DNA of 22,287 bases from Candidatus Neomicrothrix sp. UBA7884 (GCA_002501135.1 DLRQ01000018.1:1-22287), one strand, 5' to 3'; positions 6,766 to 15,867 are shown, counted from the stretch's first letter. Program-made: numbers and translations. The notes: generated from the sequence alone by a model not told the origin.

Positions 6766-7031
6766 CCGTACGAATCCCGACAACGCTTCGACCGCTCACG
6801 GGCGGTGCACCCGAGGTGGCTGTCGATGCCGCAACCGTGAGCGAGGCACTGAGTGCCCTCGAGCAGTCCCATCCCGGCTTCGGTGAACGGATCCTCGACG
6901 AGGCCGGCGCCCTGCGACGCTTCGTGAACGTGTTCGTGAGCGACGACGACGTGCGCTTCCTCGACGGTCTCGCAACCCGGGTTCCCGATGGCGACACGGT
7001 TGCCATCGTTCCCGCTGTAGCCGGAGGCTGA
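6756..7031 (+). CDS. cysO: CysO-like ubiquitin-fold sulfur carrier protein (MoaD/ThiS family)
   Basis: 91 residues with a beta-grasp fold and C-terminal VPAVAGG-type end (residues 90-91 are the Gly-Gly that is adenylated and thiocarboxylated in MoaD/ThiS/CysO proteins). The sequence is closer to M. tuberculosis CysO than to MoaD: VRIPTTLRPLTGG, LRRFVNVFVSDDDVRFLDGLAT, DGDTVAIVPAVAGG all have recognisable equivalents. CysO-COSH donates sulfur to O-phosphoserine through CysM, and the Mec protease releases cysteine. Neither cysM nor mec is in this window. The ATG at 6756 has AGGTGG just upstream (6745-6750). It is followed by the groEL regulatory region, so it is probably a short transcript of its own. 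Confidence 0.85.
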   Translation: MAVTVRIPTTLRPLTGGAPEVAVDAATVSEALSALEQSHPGFGERILDEAGALRRFVNVFVSDDDVRFLDGLATRVPDGDTVAIVPAVAGG

Positions 7032-7035
7032 ACCC

Positions 7036-7057
7036 GGGCTGGAAGCATCCGGAGCCC
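7036..7057 (+). terminator. Possible hairpin terminator after cysO
   Basis: GGGCTGGA (7036-7043) can pair with TCC...AGCCC (7048-7057) around an AGCA loop, with a 2-nt bulge. A second small hairpin (CGCCA/TGGCG, 7069-7083) follows. There is no T-run. Its position between cysO and the groEL promoter region fits a terminator, but the evidence is structural only. Confidence 0.3.
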
Positions 7058-7121
7058 AGATGGTTCCTCGCCACCGGTTGGCGCCCTGACAGGTTGTGAT
7101 TCAGCGCTGCTGCTGATTGGA

Positions 7122-7148
7122 TTGGCACTCTCACCATGAGAGTGCCAA
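7122..7148 (+). promoter_or_regulatory. CIRCE element (HrcA operator) upstream of groEL
   Basis: Perfect 9-bp inverted repeat TTGGCACTC - 9 nt - GAGTGCCAA, against the consensus TTAGCACTC-N9-GAGTGCTAA (one compensated change in each arm). It ends 76 nt before the groEL ATG. HrcA repressor binding here would give heat-inducible groEL expression. hrcA itself is not in the window. Confidence 0.93.
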
Positions 7149-7224
7149 CGGCGTGGCGTACACCGTCCCCGGGCACCTCACTCACCACGGGTCACCATGG
7201 CCCACCGATGAAAGGCATCCGCTG

Positions 7225-8844
<1,620 letters not shown>

Positions 8845-8887
8845 TCCGGCTGGCCCACCCGGCCAGGTCCACCGGACCGATCTGTTG

Positions 8888-8920
8888 CGGAGCGCCCAGC
8901 GGGGCGCTCCGTGGCGTTTT
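8888..8920 (+). terminator. Rho-independent terminator of groEL
   Basis: GC-rich hairpin GGAGCGCCC (8889-8897) / GGGCGCTCC (8902-8910) with an AGCG loop, 9 uninterrupted base pairs, extendable by a C-G pair, followed by GTGGCGTTTT whose T-run is 8917-8920. It sits 44 nt past the groEL stop. Confidence 0.85.
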
Positions 8921-8955
8921 GGGGCCACAGGCGTGTTCACTGGTTGCCGTGACGC

Positions 8956-9774
8956 ATGCATTCAGTGCCGGGGACCGTTGAGGTGGCTGCCAGGGGGCGT
9001 ACCGAGAGGGTCCTGACCCGTCGCATCGACGGAGACCAGAACAGGCGGACCCCCGACGACCTGATCGTCGAGGAGCCGATGTCGATCCGCCTGGACGGCA
9101 CCCTCGTGGCCACGACCATGCGTACGCCCGGCGATGACTTCGACCTTGCGGTCGGCTTCTGCGTGACAGAGGGTGTGCTTGGTGGCGTTCCCGTAAGGGG
9201 TGTCCGCTACTGCGCCGAGGAGTCGGCCACCGAGTCGGAGTTCAACGACGTAACGGTCGAGACCGGTGGCCTCGCACCGGAGCCCACGCCACGCATGGGT
9301 CCGGCCTCATCATCGTGTGGCCTCTGCGGTTCCTTAGCGATCGAGGAACTGGCCGAACGACTCGAACCCCTTCAGGTCGAGCCGTTCGACCTCGACCTCC
9401 TTGCCGGGCTTGCCGACCGTATAGGAGGTGACCAGCCACTGTTCGGCGCAACCGGAGCCGTCCACTCGGCTGTCGCATTTGACCGCTCCGGCGAGCCGGT
9501 GGTGGCACGCGAGGACATCGGCCGCCACAACGCCGTTGACAAGGTGGTCGGCCACCTCCACCTCAACGGGTTGCTGCCCGCAACTGACCTCGGCCTCTGG
9601 GTGAGCGGCCGAGCCTCCTTTGAACTTGCGCAGAAGGCATGGGCGGCCGGGTTTGCCGCCCTCATCGCCGTCAGTGCCCCGTCAGCGTTGGCCGTGGAGA
9701 TGGCCCGGACAGCAGGATTCCAGTTGGCTGGATTCGCCAGGGGCCGACGGCTGAACCTCTACACGGAGGACTGA
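8956..9774 (+). CDS. fdhD: Formate dehydrogenase accessory sulfurtransferase FdhD
   Basis: Transfers sulfur from a cysteine desulfurase to the molybdenum cofactor (Mo-bisPGD) of formate dehydrogenases, which is needed for their activity. 272 residues, normal length. The sulfur-carrying loop is SSSCGLCGS with C121 and C124, the CxxC of the family, even at the same positions as in E. coli. Other family segments are EEPMSIRLDG, RTPGDDFDLAVGFCVTEG, FNDVTV, ATGAVHSAVAFD, VAREDIGRHNAVDKVVGHL, LWVSGRASFELAQKAW and a C-terminal FARGRRLNLYT. The ATG at 8956 has no good ribosome binding site; GTG codons at 8965 and 8983 are alternatives. No formate dehydrogenase is in the window, so its client lies elsewhere. 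Confidence 0.95.
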   Translation: MHSVPGTVEVAARGRTERVLTRRIDGDQNRRTPDDLIVEEPMSIRLDGTLVATTMRTPGDDFDLAVGFCVTEGVLGGVPVRGVRYCAEESATESEFNDVTVETGGLAPEPTPRMGPASSSCGLCGSLAIEELAERLEPLQVEPFDLDLLAGLADRIGGDQPLFGATGAVHSAVAFDRSGEPVVAREDIGRHNAVDKVVGHLHLNGLLPATDLGLWVSGRASFELAQKAWAAGFAALIAVSAPSALAVEMARTAGFQLAGFARGRRLNLYTED

Positions 9775-9820
9775 ATCGGCTCCTGAGGTTTCCGGGGTGC
9801 CGGGTGGGCTCGTCGCTACC

Positions 9821-9826
9821 TAGAAT
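9821..9826 (+). promoter_or_regulatory. -10 promoter element of hemQ, probably leaderless
   Basis: TAGAAT, five of six matches to TATAAT, ends 8 nt before the hemQ ATG at 9835. No Shine-Dalgarno sequence lies between them, so transcription would start at or next to the start codon. No convincing -35 is visible. Confidence 0.5.
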
Positions 9827-9834
9827 CCGCTGCA

Positions 9835-10545
9835 ATGACCGAACCAGTCTCGCCCTCTGAGGGCCTCTGTGTCCTTCACCTGTTTCTCAGGGTGCGCCGG
9901 CCATCGCCGATGCGCCTCTTCGGCCGGTCGGTCGACGTCCGCGCCGTAAAGGCAGCAGTTCGGGCTGCCACGGATGCCGGAGACCAGGTGGTTCCCGTGG
10001 CAATTCTCGGGCACAAGGCCGACATGGCTTTGATGGCACTCGGCGACGACCTCTGGAGGCTCCGTGACCTCCAGACGGCGGTGGTGGCCGCAGGCCTTGA
10101 GGTGGTCGAGAGCTTTGTGTCCATGACGGAGATCTCCGAGTACGCCGCCGGGGTACCTGACGAGATGAAGCAGGCCCGTCTCTATCCGCAGCTTCCCCCC
10201 GAGGGAAAGCCAGCGTGGTGCTTCTACCCGATGTCAAAGAGCCGGACAGTCGGGGCCAACTGGTTCACACTGCCATTCGACGAGCGGATGGAGCTGATGC
10301 GTGAGCACGGTGCCTCCGGCCGTACCTTTGCCGGCCGGATCCTCCAGGTGGTCACCGGCTCGACCGGCGTCGACGACTACGAGTGGGGGGTGACCCTGTT
10401 CGGAGAACGCCCCGATGACCTCAAGGAGGTCGTCTACACGATGCGCTACGACAGGGCATCAGCCATCTACGCAGAGTTCGGGCCCTTCTACATGGGAATG
10501 GTCGACGACATTGACGTGGTGCTGCGCCGTGTCGGCTGTCGTTGA
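9835..10545 (+). CDS. hemQ: Coproheme decarboxylase HemQ/ChdC (chlorite-dismutase family)
   Basis: Last step of the coproporphyrin-dependent haem pathway of Gram-positive bacteria: peroxide-dependent double decarboxylation of coproheme III to haem b. 236 residues, a ferredoxin-like fold dimer module. Recognisable parts are CFYPMSKSRTVGANWFTLPF, with Y131 the likely radical-forming Tyr; RMELMREHGASGRTFAGRI, with H158 the proximal haem ligand; VTGSTGVDDYEWGVTLF; and MRYDRASAIYAEFGPFYMG. The distal Arg/Gln that marks true chlorite dismutases cannot be assigned with certainty, but the YPM and EFGPFY segments favour ChdC over chlorite dismutase. The start is ATG 9835, with a -10-like TAGAAT 8 nt upstream. 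Its TGA overlaps a possible TTG start of larE. Other hem genes are not in the window. Confidence 0.93.
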   Translation: MTEPVSPSEGLCVLHLFLRVRRPSPMRLFGRSVDVRAVKAAVRAATDAGDQVVPVAILGHKADMALMALGDDLWRLRDLQTAVVAAGLEVVESFVSMTEISEYAAGVPDEMKQARLYPQLPPEGKPAWCFYPMSKSRTVGANWFTLPFDERMELMREHGASGRTFAGRILQVVTGSTGVDDYEWGVTLFGERPDDLKEVVYTMRYDRASAIYAEFGPFYMGMVDDIDVVLRRVGCR

Positions 10546-10568
10546 CGGTGGATGACCAGAGGAGGGAC

Positions 10569-11369
10569 GTGGCCGTCGGTCTGGACGACCTGCAACGCGA
10601 CCTTGGGACGCTTGACAGGGTTGTCGTGGCGTTCTCCGGCGGCGCCGATTCGGCCCTGCTGGCCCGGGTTGCCCACGACACCCTCGGAGCGGGACGGGTA
10701 CGGGTGGTGACAGCAGTGTCACCGTCGCTGGCGGAGGAACAACTGGCCGACGCCGAGGCTCTCGCCACGGAATGGGGCCTGCGCTGGACGACCGTGTCGA
10801 CCACCGAAATGGAGTCTGCCGCCTACCGCGTCAACGACTCAGACCGGTGTGCGCACTGCAAGGATGCCCTCATGGAGGTCCTGGTTCCGATCGCTGCGGC
10901 TGACGGGGCCACGGTCCTGCTCGGGGTTAACGTCGACGATCTAGCTGACCACAGGCCGGGCCAGGTTGCTGCAACCGCCCGTGGAGCACGGTTTCCCCTC
11001 GCCGATGCGGGCCTCACAAAGGCTGACGTCCGGGCCCTCTCCCGGAGTCTCGGCCTGCGAACCTGGGACAAGCCCGCTGCTGCGTGCCTGGCATCGCGTG
11101 TTCCCTACGGCACCGAGGTGAGCGTCTCGGTGCTCTCGGCGGTGGGCAGCGCGGAGGCTGCGCTCCACCTGCTGGGTTTCGCTGACCTGCGCCTTCGCCA
11201 CTACGGGGACACGGCACGAATTGAGGTGCCGGTTGAGCGACTGGGCGATGTGTTGGACCGGCGGGAGGCGGTTGTCGAGGCCGTTCGGTCTGCCGGCTAC
11301 GGGTATGTCACCCTCGACCTCGAGGGGCTGCGCTCCGGTAATCTGAACCTGGCGCTCAAGGCTGACTGA
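10569..11369 (+). CDS. larE: ATP-dependent sulfur transferase LarE (PP-loop)
   Basis: LarE adenylates the carboxylates of pyridinium biscarboxylic acid mononucleotide and adds sulfur, making the nickel-pincer nucleotide cofactor of lactate racemase and related enzymes. 266 residues from GTG 10569. PP-loop SGGADS (23-28), DRCAHCKDAL (C94, C97), GVNVDDLADHRPG, FPLADAGLTKADVRALSRSLGL, DKPAAACLASRVPYG (C173). The CxxC plus the Cys of CLASR give three cysteines, as in LarE proteins that hold a 4Fe-4S cluster; the sacrificial form relies on the CLASR Cys alone. AGGAGG (10560-10565) supports GTG 10569 although the spacing is short; the frame also opens at TTG 10542, overlapping the hemQ stop. larB, larC and larA are not in the window. 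Confidence 0.9.
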   Translation: MAVGLDDLQRDLGTLDRVVVAFSGGADSALLARVAHDTLGAGRVRVVTAVSPSLAEEQLADAEALATEWGLRWTTVSTTEMESAAYRVNDSDRCAHCKDALMEVLVPIAAADGATVLLGVNVDDLADHRPGQVAATARGARFPLADAGLTKADVRALSRSLGLRTWDKPAAACLASRVPYGTEVSVSVLSAVGSAEAALHLLGFADLRLRHYGDTARIEVPVERLGDVLDRREAVVEAVRSAGYGYVTLDLEGLRSGNLNLALKAD

Positions 11370-11380
11370 GAACCAGGCAC

Positions 11381-13693
11381 GTGACCGCTGCCACCTTCAG
11401 CGCCGACGACTTGTTGGCCGATCGGACCCTGAGGGGTTCTGTGTTCTGCCGGGCCCTCACCGAGCGCACTGACGCCTTCCTGGTAGATGTCTTCGATGCC
11501 GGTAGTCCACCTGACAAGACTGCGCTGGTTGCCGTCGGTGGATACGGCCGGCGAGAGCTCTGTCCGGGCAGCGACATCGACGTGGTTCTGCTCAGCGGCC
11601 CGAACGTCGATGTCTCAGACTTTGCGCAGAGCCTCTGGTATCCGTTGTGGGACGCCGGATTCAAACTGGGCCATCAGGTGGGAACCGTCGAGCAGATCCT
11701 CGATGTGGCCGACGGAGATCTGGATACCGCGACCAGCCTTCTGGCCGCCCGATATGTCGCAGGCAACACCGGTCTGGCAACTGAGTTGGCCGACGGTGGT
11801 CGAGACCAGTGGATGGGCAGCGCCGAGGCGAACCTGGAGGCACTGACTACCAGGGTCGCGGAGAGACATGGGCAACACGGCGAAGTTGCATTTCATCTGG
11901 AACCCGAGTTGAAGGAGGGGCGTGGCGGCCTACGCGATGTCCATTCGCTGGCATGGTCCGAAGCCACCGAACCGGTGTTGCACACCTCTGAGGCGGCGGG
12001 CCTGTCACATGCCTTCGAGGTGCTCCTCACCGTCCGGGTGGAGTTGCACCGGGTGACCGGTGGGCGTTCAGACAGGCTTCTCCTCGAGTTGCAGGACGAG
12101 GTGGCCGAGAGGCTCGGCCACGGCGATGCCGACCAGCTCATGGCCGATGTCGCAGCGGCAGCCGCCGCCATCAGATGGGTGGGTGATGGCGCCTACCGGC
12201 GGATTCGCCGGGCACTCCGGGACAGGCGCTGGAGGTGGTCGACAGGTAGGTCGAGGCCCGACGTGGTCGAGCTCGGCGACGGCATCATGTTGGATGACGA
12301 CCGGCTGTTCCTTGCCGAAGATGTCCCGGTCGGTGATGACCCGGTTCTCCCCCTGCGTGTAGCAGCGGCTGCCGCCGCTCGGGGTGCCTACATGGACCGC
12401 CTGATGCTGCAGCACCTCGCCTCTGGCTCCCCACCCATGCCTGACCCCTGGCCCGACGAGGCCCGGGAGCACCTCGAGGCCCTGATGTCGACGGGACCAG
12501 ACCTCGTTCAGGTGGTCGAGGATCTGGACCAGGCTGGACTTTTTGTCCGCCTGATTCCCGAGTGGGGGCCGTGTCGGCACCGGCCACAGCGCAACGCATA
12601 CCACCGCTTCACCGTAGATCGTCACCTGCTGGAGGCGACAGCCGAGGCTAGACGTCTACGCCACATGGTGGATCGACCTGACCTGCTGGTCGTGGGTGCA
12701 CTGTTGCACGACATCGGCAAGGGCTATCCCGGCGACCACACCGAGGTGGGTATGGGGCTGGTTCGCACCATTGCCACACGGATGGGCTATCCCGAACCCG
12801 ATGTGGAGATGCTCGTCGCAATGGTCGAACACCACCTGCTCCTACCGGATGTGGCCACCAGGCGCGACCTGGAGGATTCCGGGACGATTCTGGCTGTCGC
12901 CCAGTCGCTGAAGAGCCAGAGCCTCCTCAGGCTGCTGGCAGCCCTCACTGAGGCCGACTCCATTGCAACCGGTTCTTCGGCATGGAGTCGCTGGAAGGCC
13001 GATCTGGTCGGTGATCTCGTGGCGCGTGTCGACTACGTGCTGGCCGGCGGCGACGTCTCTGAACTGGTCGTCGGGTTGTTCCCGAGCCCTGAACAGCGGG
13101 TGCTGCTGGAGGGCGGTGAGGACGTGGCCTCAGGGGATGGCTCGACCTTCACGGTCGTCACCACGGACCGACCGGGTGTGTTCTCCAAGGTCGCCGGCGT
13201 GTTGGCCCTCCACGGCCTCGACGTGCTGGATGCCTCGGCTCACTCCGAGGGGGGCCGGGCCCTTTCGGTGTTTCGGGTAACTGGCGTGTTCGGGCAGGCC
13301 CCTGACTGGGCGGCGGTCGCCGATCAGGTCGAGAGGGCGCTGGCAGGACGCCTGGCGATCGCGGCCCGCCTGGGTGAGCGCTCCCGTATCTACAGGCAGG
13401 CCCCCACCTCGGCGAGGCCTGCAAGCCCGCGGGTCAGCGTGGACAATGAGACCTCGGATGTGGCGACTGTCCTGGAGGTGAGCTGCCCTGACGGGGTCGG
13501 CGTGCTCTACAGGATCACCCGGGCGTTCGCCGAACTGGATCTCGATCTCGTGAGAGCACGGGTGCAGACCATCGGGTCCGATGTGGTTGATGCCTTCTAT
13601 CTTCGCGACGCCTCCGGTTCGAGGATCACCGACCCGGACCACCTCGCGGAGATTGAACTTTCGGTACTGAGATGGGTGACCGTCGACCTGTGA
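11381..13693 (+). CDS. glnD: Bifunctional [protein-PII] uridylyltransferase/uridylyl-removing enzyme GlnD
   Basis: Sensor of glutamine status: adds UMP (or AMP in some actinobacteria) to a PII protein such as GlnK when glutamine is low and removes it when high. 770 residues, somewhat shorter than the 860-890 of enterobacterial GlnD. Domains in order: nucleotidyltransferase with GGYGRREL (53-60) and SDIDVVLL (64-71); GLRDVH linker and helical region (about 180-400); HD hydrolase domain with ALLHDIGKGYPGDHTEVG (about 440-457); two ACT domains (about 588-660, TDRPGVFSKVAGVLALHGL, and about 698-770, PDGVGVLYRITRAFAELDL) that bind glutamine. Catalytic residues appear intact, so both activities are likely. 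The GTG start is 11 nt after larE, suggesting cotranscription. amtB and glnK are not adjacent. Confidence 0.95.
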   Translation: MTAATFSADDLLADRTLRGSVFCRALTERTDAFLVDVFDAGSPPDKTALVAVGGYGRRELCPGSDIDVVLLSGPNVDVSDFAQSLWYPLWDAGFKLGHQVGTVEQILDVADGDLDTATSLLAARYVAGNTGLATELADGGRDQWMGSAEANLEALTTRVAERHGQHGEVAFHLEPELKEGRGGLRDVHSLAWSEATEPVLHTSEAAGLSHAFEVLLTVRVELHRVTGGRSDRLLLELQDEVAERLGHGDADQLMADVAAAAAAIRWVGDGAYRRIRRALRDRRWRWSTGRSRPDVVELGDGIMLDDDRLFLAEDVPVGDDPVLPLRVAAAAAARGAYMDRLMLQHLASGSPPMPDPWPDEAREHLEALMSTGPDLVQVVEDLDQAGLFVRLIPEWGPCRHRPQRNAYHRFTVDRHLLEATAEARRLRHMVDRPDLLVVGALLHDIGKGYPGDHTEVGMGLVRTIATRMGYPEPDVEMLVAMVEHHLLLPDVATRRDLEDSGTILAVAQSLKSQSLLRLLAALTEADSIATGSSAWSRWKADLVGDLVARVDYVLAGGDVSELVVGLFPSPEQRVLLEGGEDVASGDGSTFTVVTTDRPGVFSKVAGVLALHGLDVLDASAHSEGGRALSVFRVTGVFGQAPDWAAVADQVERALAGRLAIAARLGERSRIYRQAPTSARPASPRVSVDNETSDVATVLEVSCPDGVGVLYRITRAFAELDLDLVRARVQTIGSDVVDAFYLRDASGSRITDPDHLAEIELSVLRWVTVDL

Positions 13694-13718
13694 GACTGTG
13701 ATTCGAACGGTGATCGCC

Positions 13719-13724
13719 TACGGT
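13719..13724 (+). promoter_or_regulatory. Possible -10 element of the Nudix gene
   Basis: TACGGT (TAnnnT form) ends 8 nt before the ATG at 13733, the same spacing as before hemQ and the GNAT gene. No ribosome binding site is present between it and the ATG. A weak match taken alone. Confidence 0.35.
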
Positions 13725-13732
13725 CCGGTGCC

Positions 13733-14437
13733 ATGAGCGATCCGGACCACCTGCCACCGTCCCGTCAGGAACTGCTCCGCTGGGCGGAGTCGCTGGCGGC
13801 AATAGCGCGCACCGGCCTCGGCTTCACTGAGGTCCTCTACGAACAGGAGCGCTTCGAGGAGGTACTCAAGGTTGCTGCCGATATCCGCGTCCGGGCCGAA
13901 TCGGGTGGAGCCGCCCCAGACGTCGGTGAGCTGATGGACGGGTGGCTGGCGTCGGTTGGCGACGGGGTTCCCGGTTACGTAACACCCAAGTCGACGGTGG
14001 CGGCGGTGGTCGGAAACGACGACGGAGAACTGCTGCTCGTGCAGCGGGCCGAGTCCGGGCTGTGGCTCTACCCGACCGGTTGGGCCGACGTCGGTTACTC
14101 GCCTGCCGAGGTCGTCATCAAGGAGGTCCACGAAGAGACCGGCATTCACTGTGAGGTGGTCAGGCCCATCGCCATCCTGGACGGCTTCCGGTTGGGCTTC
14201 ACCGGTATCCCGCTCTATTCGCTGGTATTCCACTGCCGCATGACGGGTGGCGAGTTGAAGGCGCACCCGCTCGAGTGCCGCGACGTCGGGTTCTTCGCCG
14301 AGGGCAGCCTCCCCGATGACACGATCCTGCCCGACGAGTGGGCTGACGAGGCATTCAGGGCCATCCGCGGCGAGCACGTCGATGTTCGCTTCGATGCGCC
14401 CCGTGACCCACCGTGGCGGGAAGATGAGTCGGCCTGA
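13733..14437 (+). CDS. Nudix hydrolase with N-terminal Nudix_N-type domain
   Basis: 234 residues. The N-terminal 55 residues (LLRWAESLAAIARTGLGFTEVLYEQERFEEVLKVA) match the helical domain found before some Nudix domains (Nudix_N, nucleoside-diphosphate-X hydrolase type). The Nudix fold spans about 85-215, with LLLVQRAESGLWLYPTGWADVGYSPAEVVIKEVHEETGI. Against the Nudix box GX5EX7REUXEEXGU, the first Glu is Tyr (Y122) and the Arg is Lys (K130), while the metal-binding EExGU Glu pair (E134, E135) is intact. Relatives hydrolyse ADP-ribose, NDP-sugars or similar; the substrate here is not predictable. It begins at ATG 13733 with no Shine-Dalgarno sequence and is convergent with the PAC2 gene, with only 3 bp between the stops. 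Confidence 0.88.
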   Translation: MSDPDHLPPSRQELLRWAESLAAIARTGLGFTEVLYEQERFEEVLKVAADIRVRAESGGAAPDVGELMDGWLASVGDGVPGYVTPKSTVAAVVGNDDGELLLVQRAESGLWLYPTGWADVGYSPAEVVIKEVHEETGIHCEVVRPIAILDGFRLGFTGIPLYSLVFHCRMTGGELKAHPLECRDVGFFAEGSLPDDTILPDEWADEAFRAIRGEHVDVRFDAPRDPPWREDESA

Positions 14438-14440
14438 CGG

Positions 14441-15316
14441 TCAGGGCTTACCGGGCTGGTTTCGCAGGAAGTCCTCGATGTCGGCCACCAGGCGATCCGG
14501 GTTGTCGTCGGGTTCCTCGTCGAAGTCCACCTCCAGGCGCTCGACGTACTCAGCGGTGTCGTCGTCCTCGGCTACCAGTTCGCTTACCTGGCGCTCGTAG
14601 GCAGCGGCAGCTATCTCGAGGTCGGTACAGGGGATGGTCGTTCCCAGCACCGTGCCGAGGCTCTCGACCAGTGCCAGGGCGGCCTTGGGGGAGGGGGCGC
14701 TCGACACATAGGCCGGAACGCTCGCCCACAGGGAAGCGGTTGGTATCCCGGCTGCCCGAAGGCCGGTTCCCAGAACACCGACTATGCCCGTTGGCCCCTC
14801 GTAGGTCGATGGCGAGAGGCTCAGGTGCTCGGCGATCGCCTCGTCGTCGGAGGTTCCGTACACCTGCACGGGTCGCGTGTGGGGAATGTCGGTCAGGAGT
14901 GCACCGAGGGTGACGGCAAGGCTGGCGCCGACCTCGTTGGCTGTTGTGACCACGTGGTCGACAAAGGTCCGCCAGCGCAACTGTGGCTCGTGGCCTGTGA
15001 GGACGACCAAGTCGTGCCCGGTTCCCGGGATGTGGGCGGCGTACACGCTCGTGGAGGGCCAGGCGATGTGGCGACGTCCGTCGTCATCGAGGTGGACGCT
15101 CGGTCGGGCCACGGTGAAGTCGAAGAAGTCCTCTGCGTCGATTGATGCCACCTCAACCGATTCGAAGTGGTCGCGCACGTAGCGGGCAGCTGTTGACGAC
15201 GCCTCACCGGCGTCGTTCCAGCCTTCGAAGGCTGCAATAAGAATCGGCGATTCGAGGTCGTTGATCCTCGCTGCGTCGGTCCAGTGCAGGTGGGGTGCCG
15301 GAGAGCCAACCATCAT
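14441..15316 (-). CDS. PAC2 family protein
   Basis: 291 residues. It begins after a short tail with the family signature PILIAAFEGWNDAGEASSTAARYV, followed by FFDFTVARPSVHLDDDGRRHIAWPS, LVVLTGHEPQLRWRTF, VTLGALLTDIPHTRPVQVYGTS and GPTGIVGVLGTGLRAAGIPTASLWASVPAYVSSAPSPKAALALVESL. PAC2 proteins are related to the eukaryotic proteasome assembly chaperone 2; actinobacterial members are commonly annotated this way, with no firm function. The acidic C-terminus (EDDDTAEYVERLEVDFDEEPDDNPDRL) is typical. Two consecutive ATGs (15316 and 15313) could start it; TAGCCT at 15325-15320 would place a transcription start near the second. No proteasome genes are in the window. Confidence 0.9.
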   Translation of the reverse strand: MMVGSPAPHLHWTDAARINDLESPILIAAFEGWNDAGEASSTAARYVRDHFESVEVASIDAEDFFDFTVARPSVHLDDDGRRHIAWPSTSVYAAHIPGTGHDLVVLTGHEPQLRWRTFVDHVVTTANEVGASLAVTLGALLTDIPHTRPVQVYGTSDDEAIAEHLSLSPSTYEGPTGIVGVLGTGLRAAGIPTASLWASVPAYVSSAPSPKAALALVESLGTVLGTTIPCTDLEIAAAAYERQVSELVAEDDDTAEYVERLEVDFDEEPDDNPDRLVADIEDFLRNQPGKP

Positions 15317-15387
15317 CGGAGGCTACCGGTGGCCGGTGCAGCACGCGCCCGACAGGTGGGCGATCCGGTTGGCAGGCCGGGGCCTCC

Positions 15388-15393
15388 TACAAT
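15388..15393 (+). promoter_or_regulatory. -10 promoter element of the GNAT gene, probably leaderless
   Basis: TACAAT, five of six matches to TATAAT, ends 8 nt before the ATG at 15402. The intervening bases (CTGCCCGG) hold no ribosome binding site, so the transcript probably begins at the start codon. Confidence 0.5.
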
Positions 15394-15401
15394 CTGCCCG
15401 G

Positions 15402-15842
15402 ATGGATGATTCGATGATCGAGATTCGTGAAGCCACCGAGGTGGACGACGCCCTCGTGGAGGCGATGGCCCGGCTTGTTCCACAGTTGTCAAACTCCAAT
15501 CCCGCTCCAGACCGTGGAGAGCTCGCCACGATCGTGGACTCGGAGGCATCGATCCTTCTCCTGGCTGAGGAACACGGTGAGATCCTGGGGGCAATGACGC
15601 TCGTGGTCTTCCGCATCCCGACAGGTGTACGGGCCTGGATCGAGGACGTCGTCGTAGACGAGGCAGTCCGTGGCCGAGGCGTAGGCGAGGCCCTCAACCG
15701 GGCCGCCATCCAGCGTGCCAGCGAGGCCGGTGCCGGGACCGTGGACCTGACGTCCCGCCCGTCACGGGAGGCCGCCAACCGCCTCTACAGTCGCCTCGGC
15801 TTCGAACAGCGTGATACCAACGTCTACCGCCTGAAGCCGTAG
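15402..15842 (+). CDS. GNAT family N-acetyltransferase
   Basis: 146 residues from ATG 15402 (a second in-frame ATG follows at 15414). A single GNAT domain: N-terminal IREATEVDDALVEAMARLVPQL, central strand ILGAMTLVVF, the acetyl-CoA pyrophosphate-binding motif A WIEDVVVDEAVRGRGVGEALNRAAIQRA (R/QxxGxG/A form is RGRGVG), and motif B LTSRPSREAANRLYSRLGFEQRDTNVYRL. The acceptor substrate cannot be predicted; GNAT proteins acetylate amines, protein N-termini, antibiotics and many small molecules. Divergent from the PAC2 gene across about 85 bp and separated from cdd by a hairpin. Confidence 0.9.
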   Translation: MDDSMIEIREATEVDDALVEAMARLVPQLSNSNPAPDRGELATIVDSEASILLLAEEHGEILGAMTLVVFRIPTGVRAWIEDVVVDEAVRGRGVGEALNRAAIQRASEAGAGTVDLTSRPSREAANRLYSRLGFEQRDTNVYRLKP

Positions 15843-15847
15843 CGCCA

Positions 15848-15867
15848 CCCAGGAGGCTCCTCCTGGG
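15848..15867 (+). terminator. Hairpin terminator candidate after the GNAT gene
   Basis: Perfect 8-bp stem CCCAGGAG (15848-15855) / CTCCTGGG (15860-15867) with a GCTC loop, 5 nt after the stop codon. No T-run follows, so it would have to work as a U-less terminator, or with Rho. Confidence 0.5.

Noticed and set aside
7117..7224. 36-codon N-terminal extension of groEL
   Set aside because: It would translate the CIRCE operator. GroEL proteins begin at the MAK(I/L) Met, which here has its own ribosome binding site.
14430..14447. Short inverted repeat at the Nudix/PAC2 convergent stops
   Set aside because: Only a 5-bp stem, and it arises from the two facing TGA codons; too weak to call a terminator.
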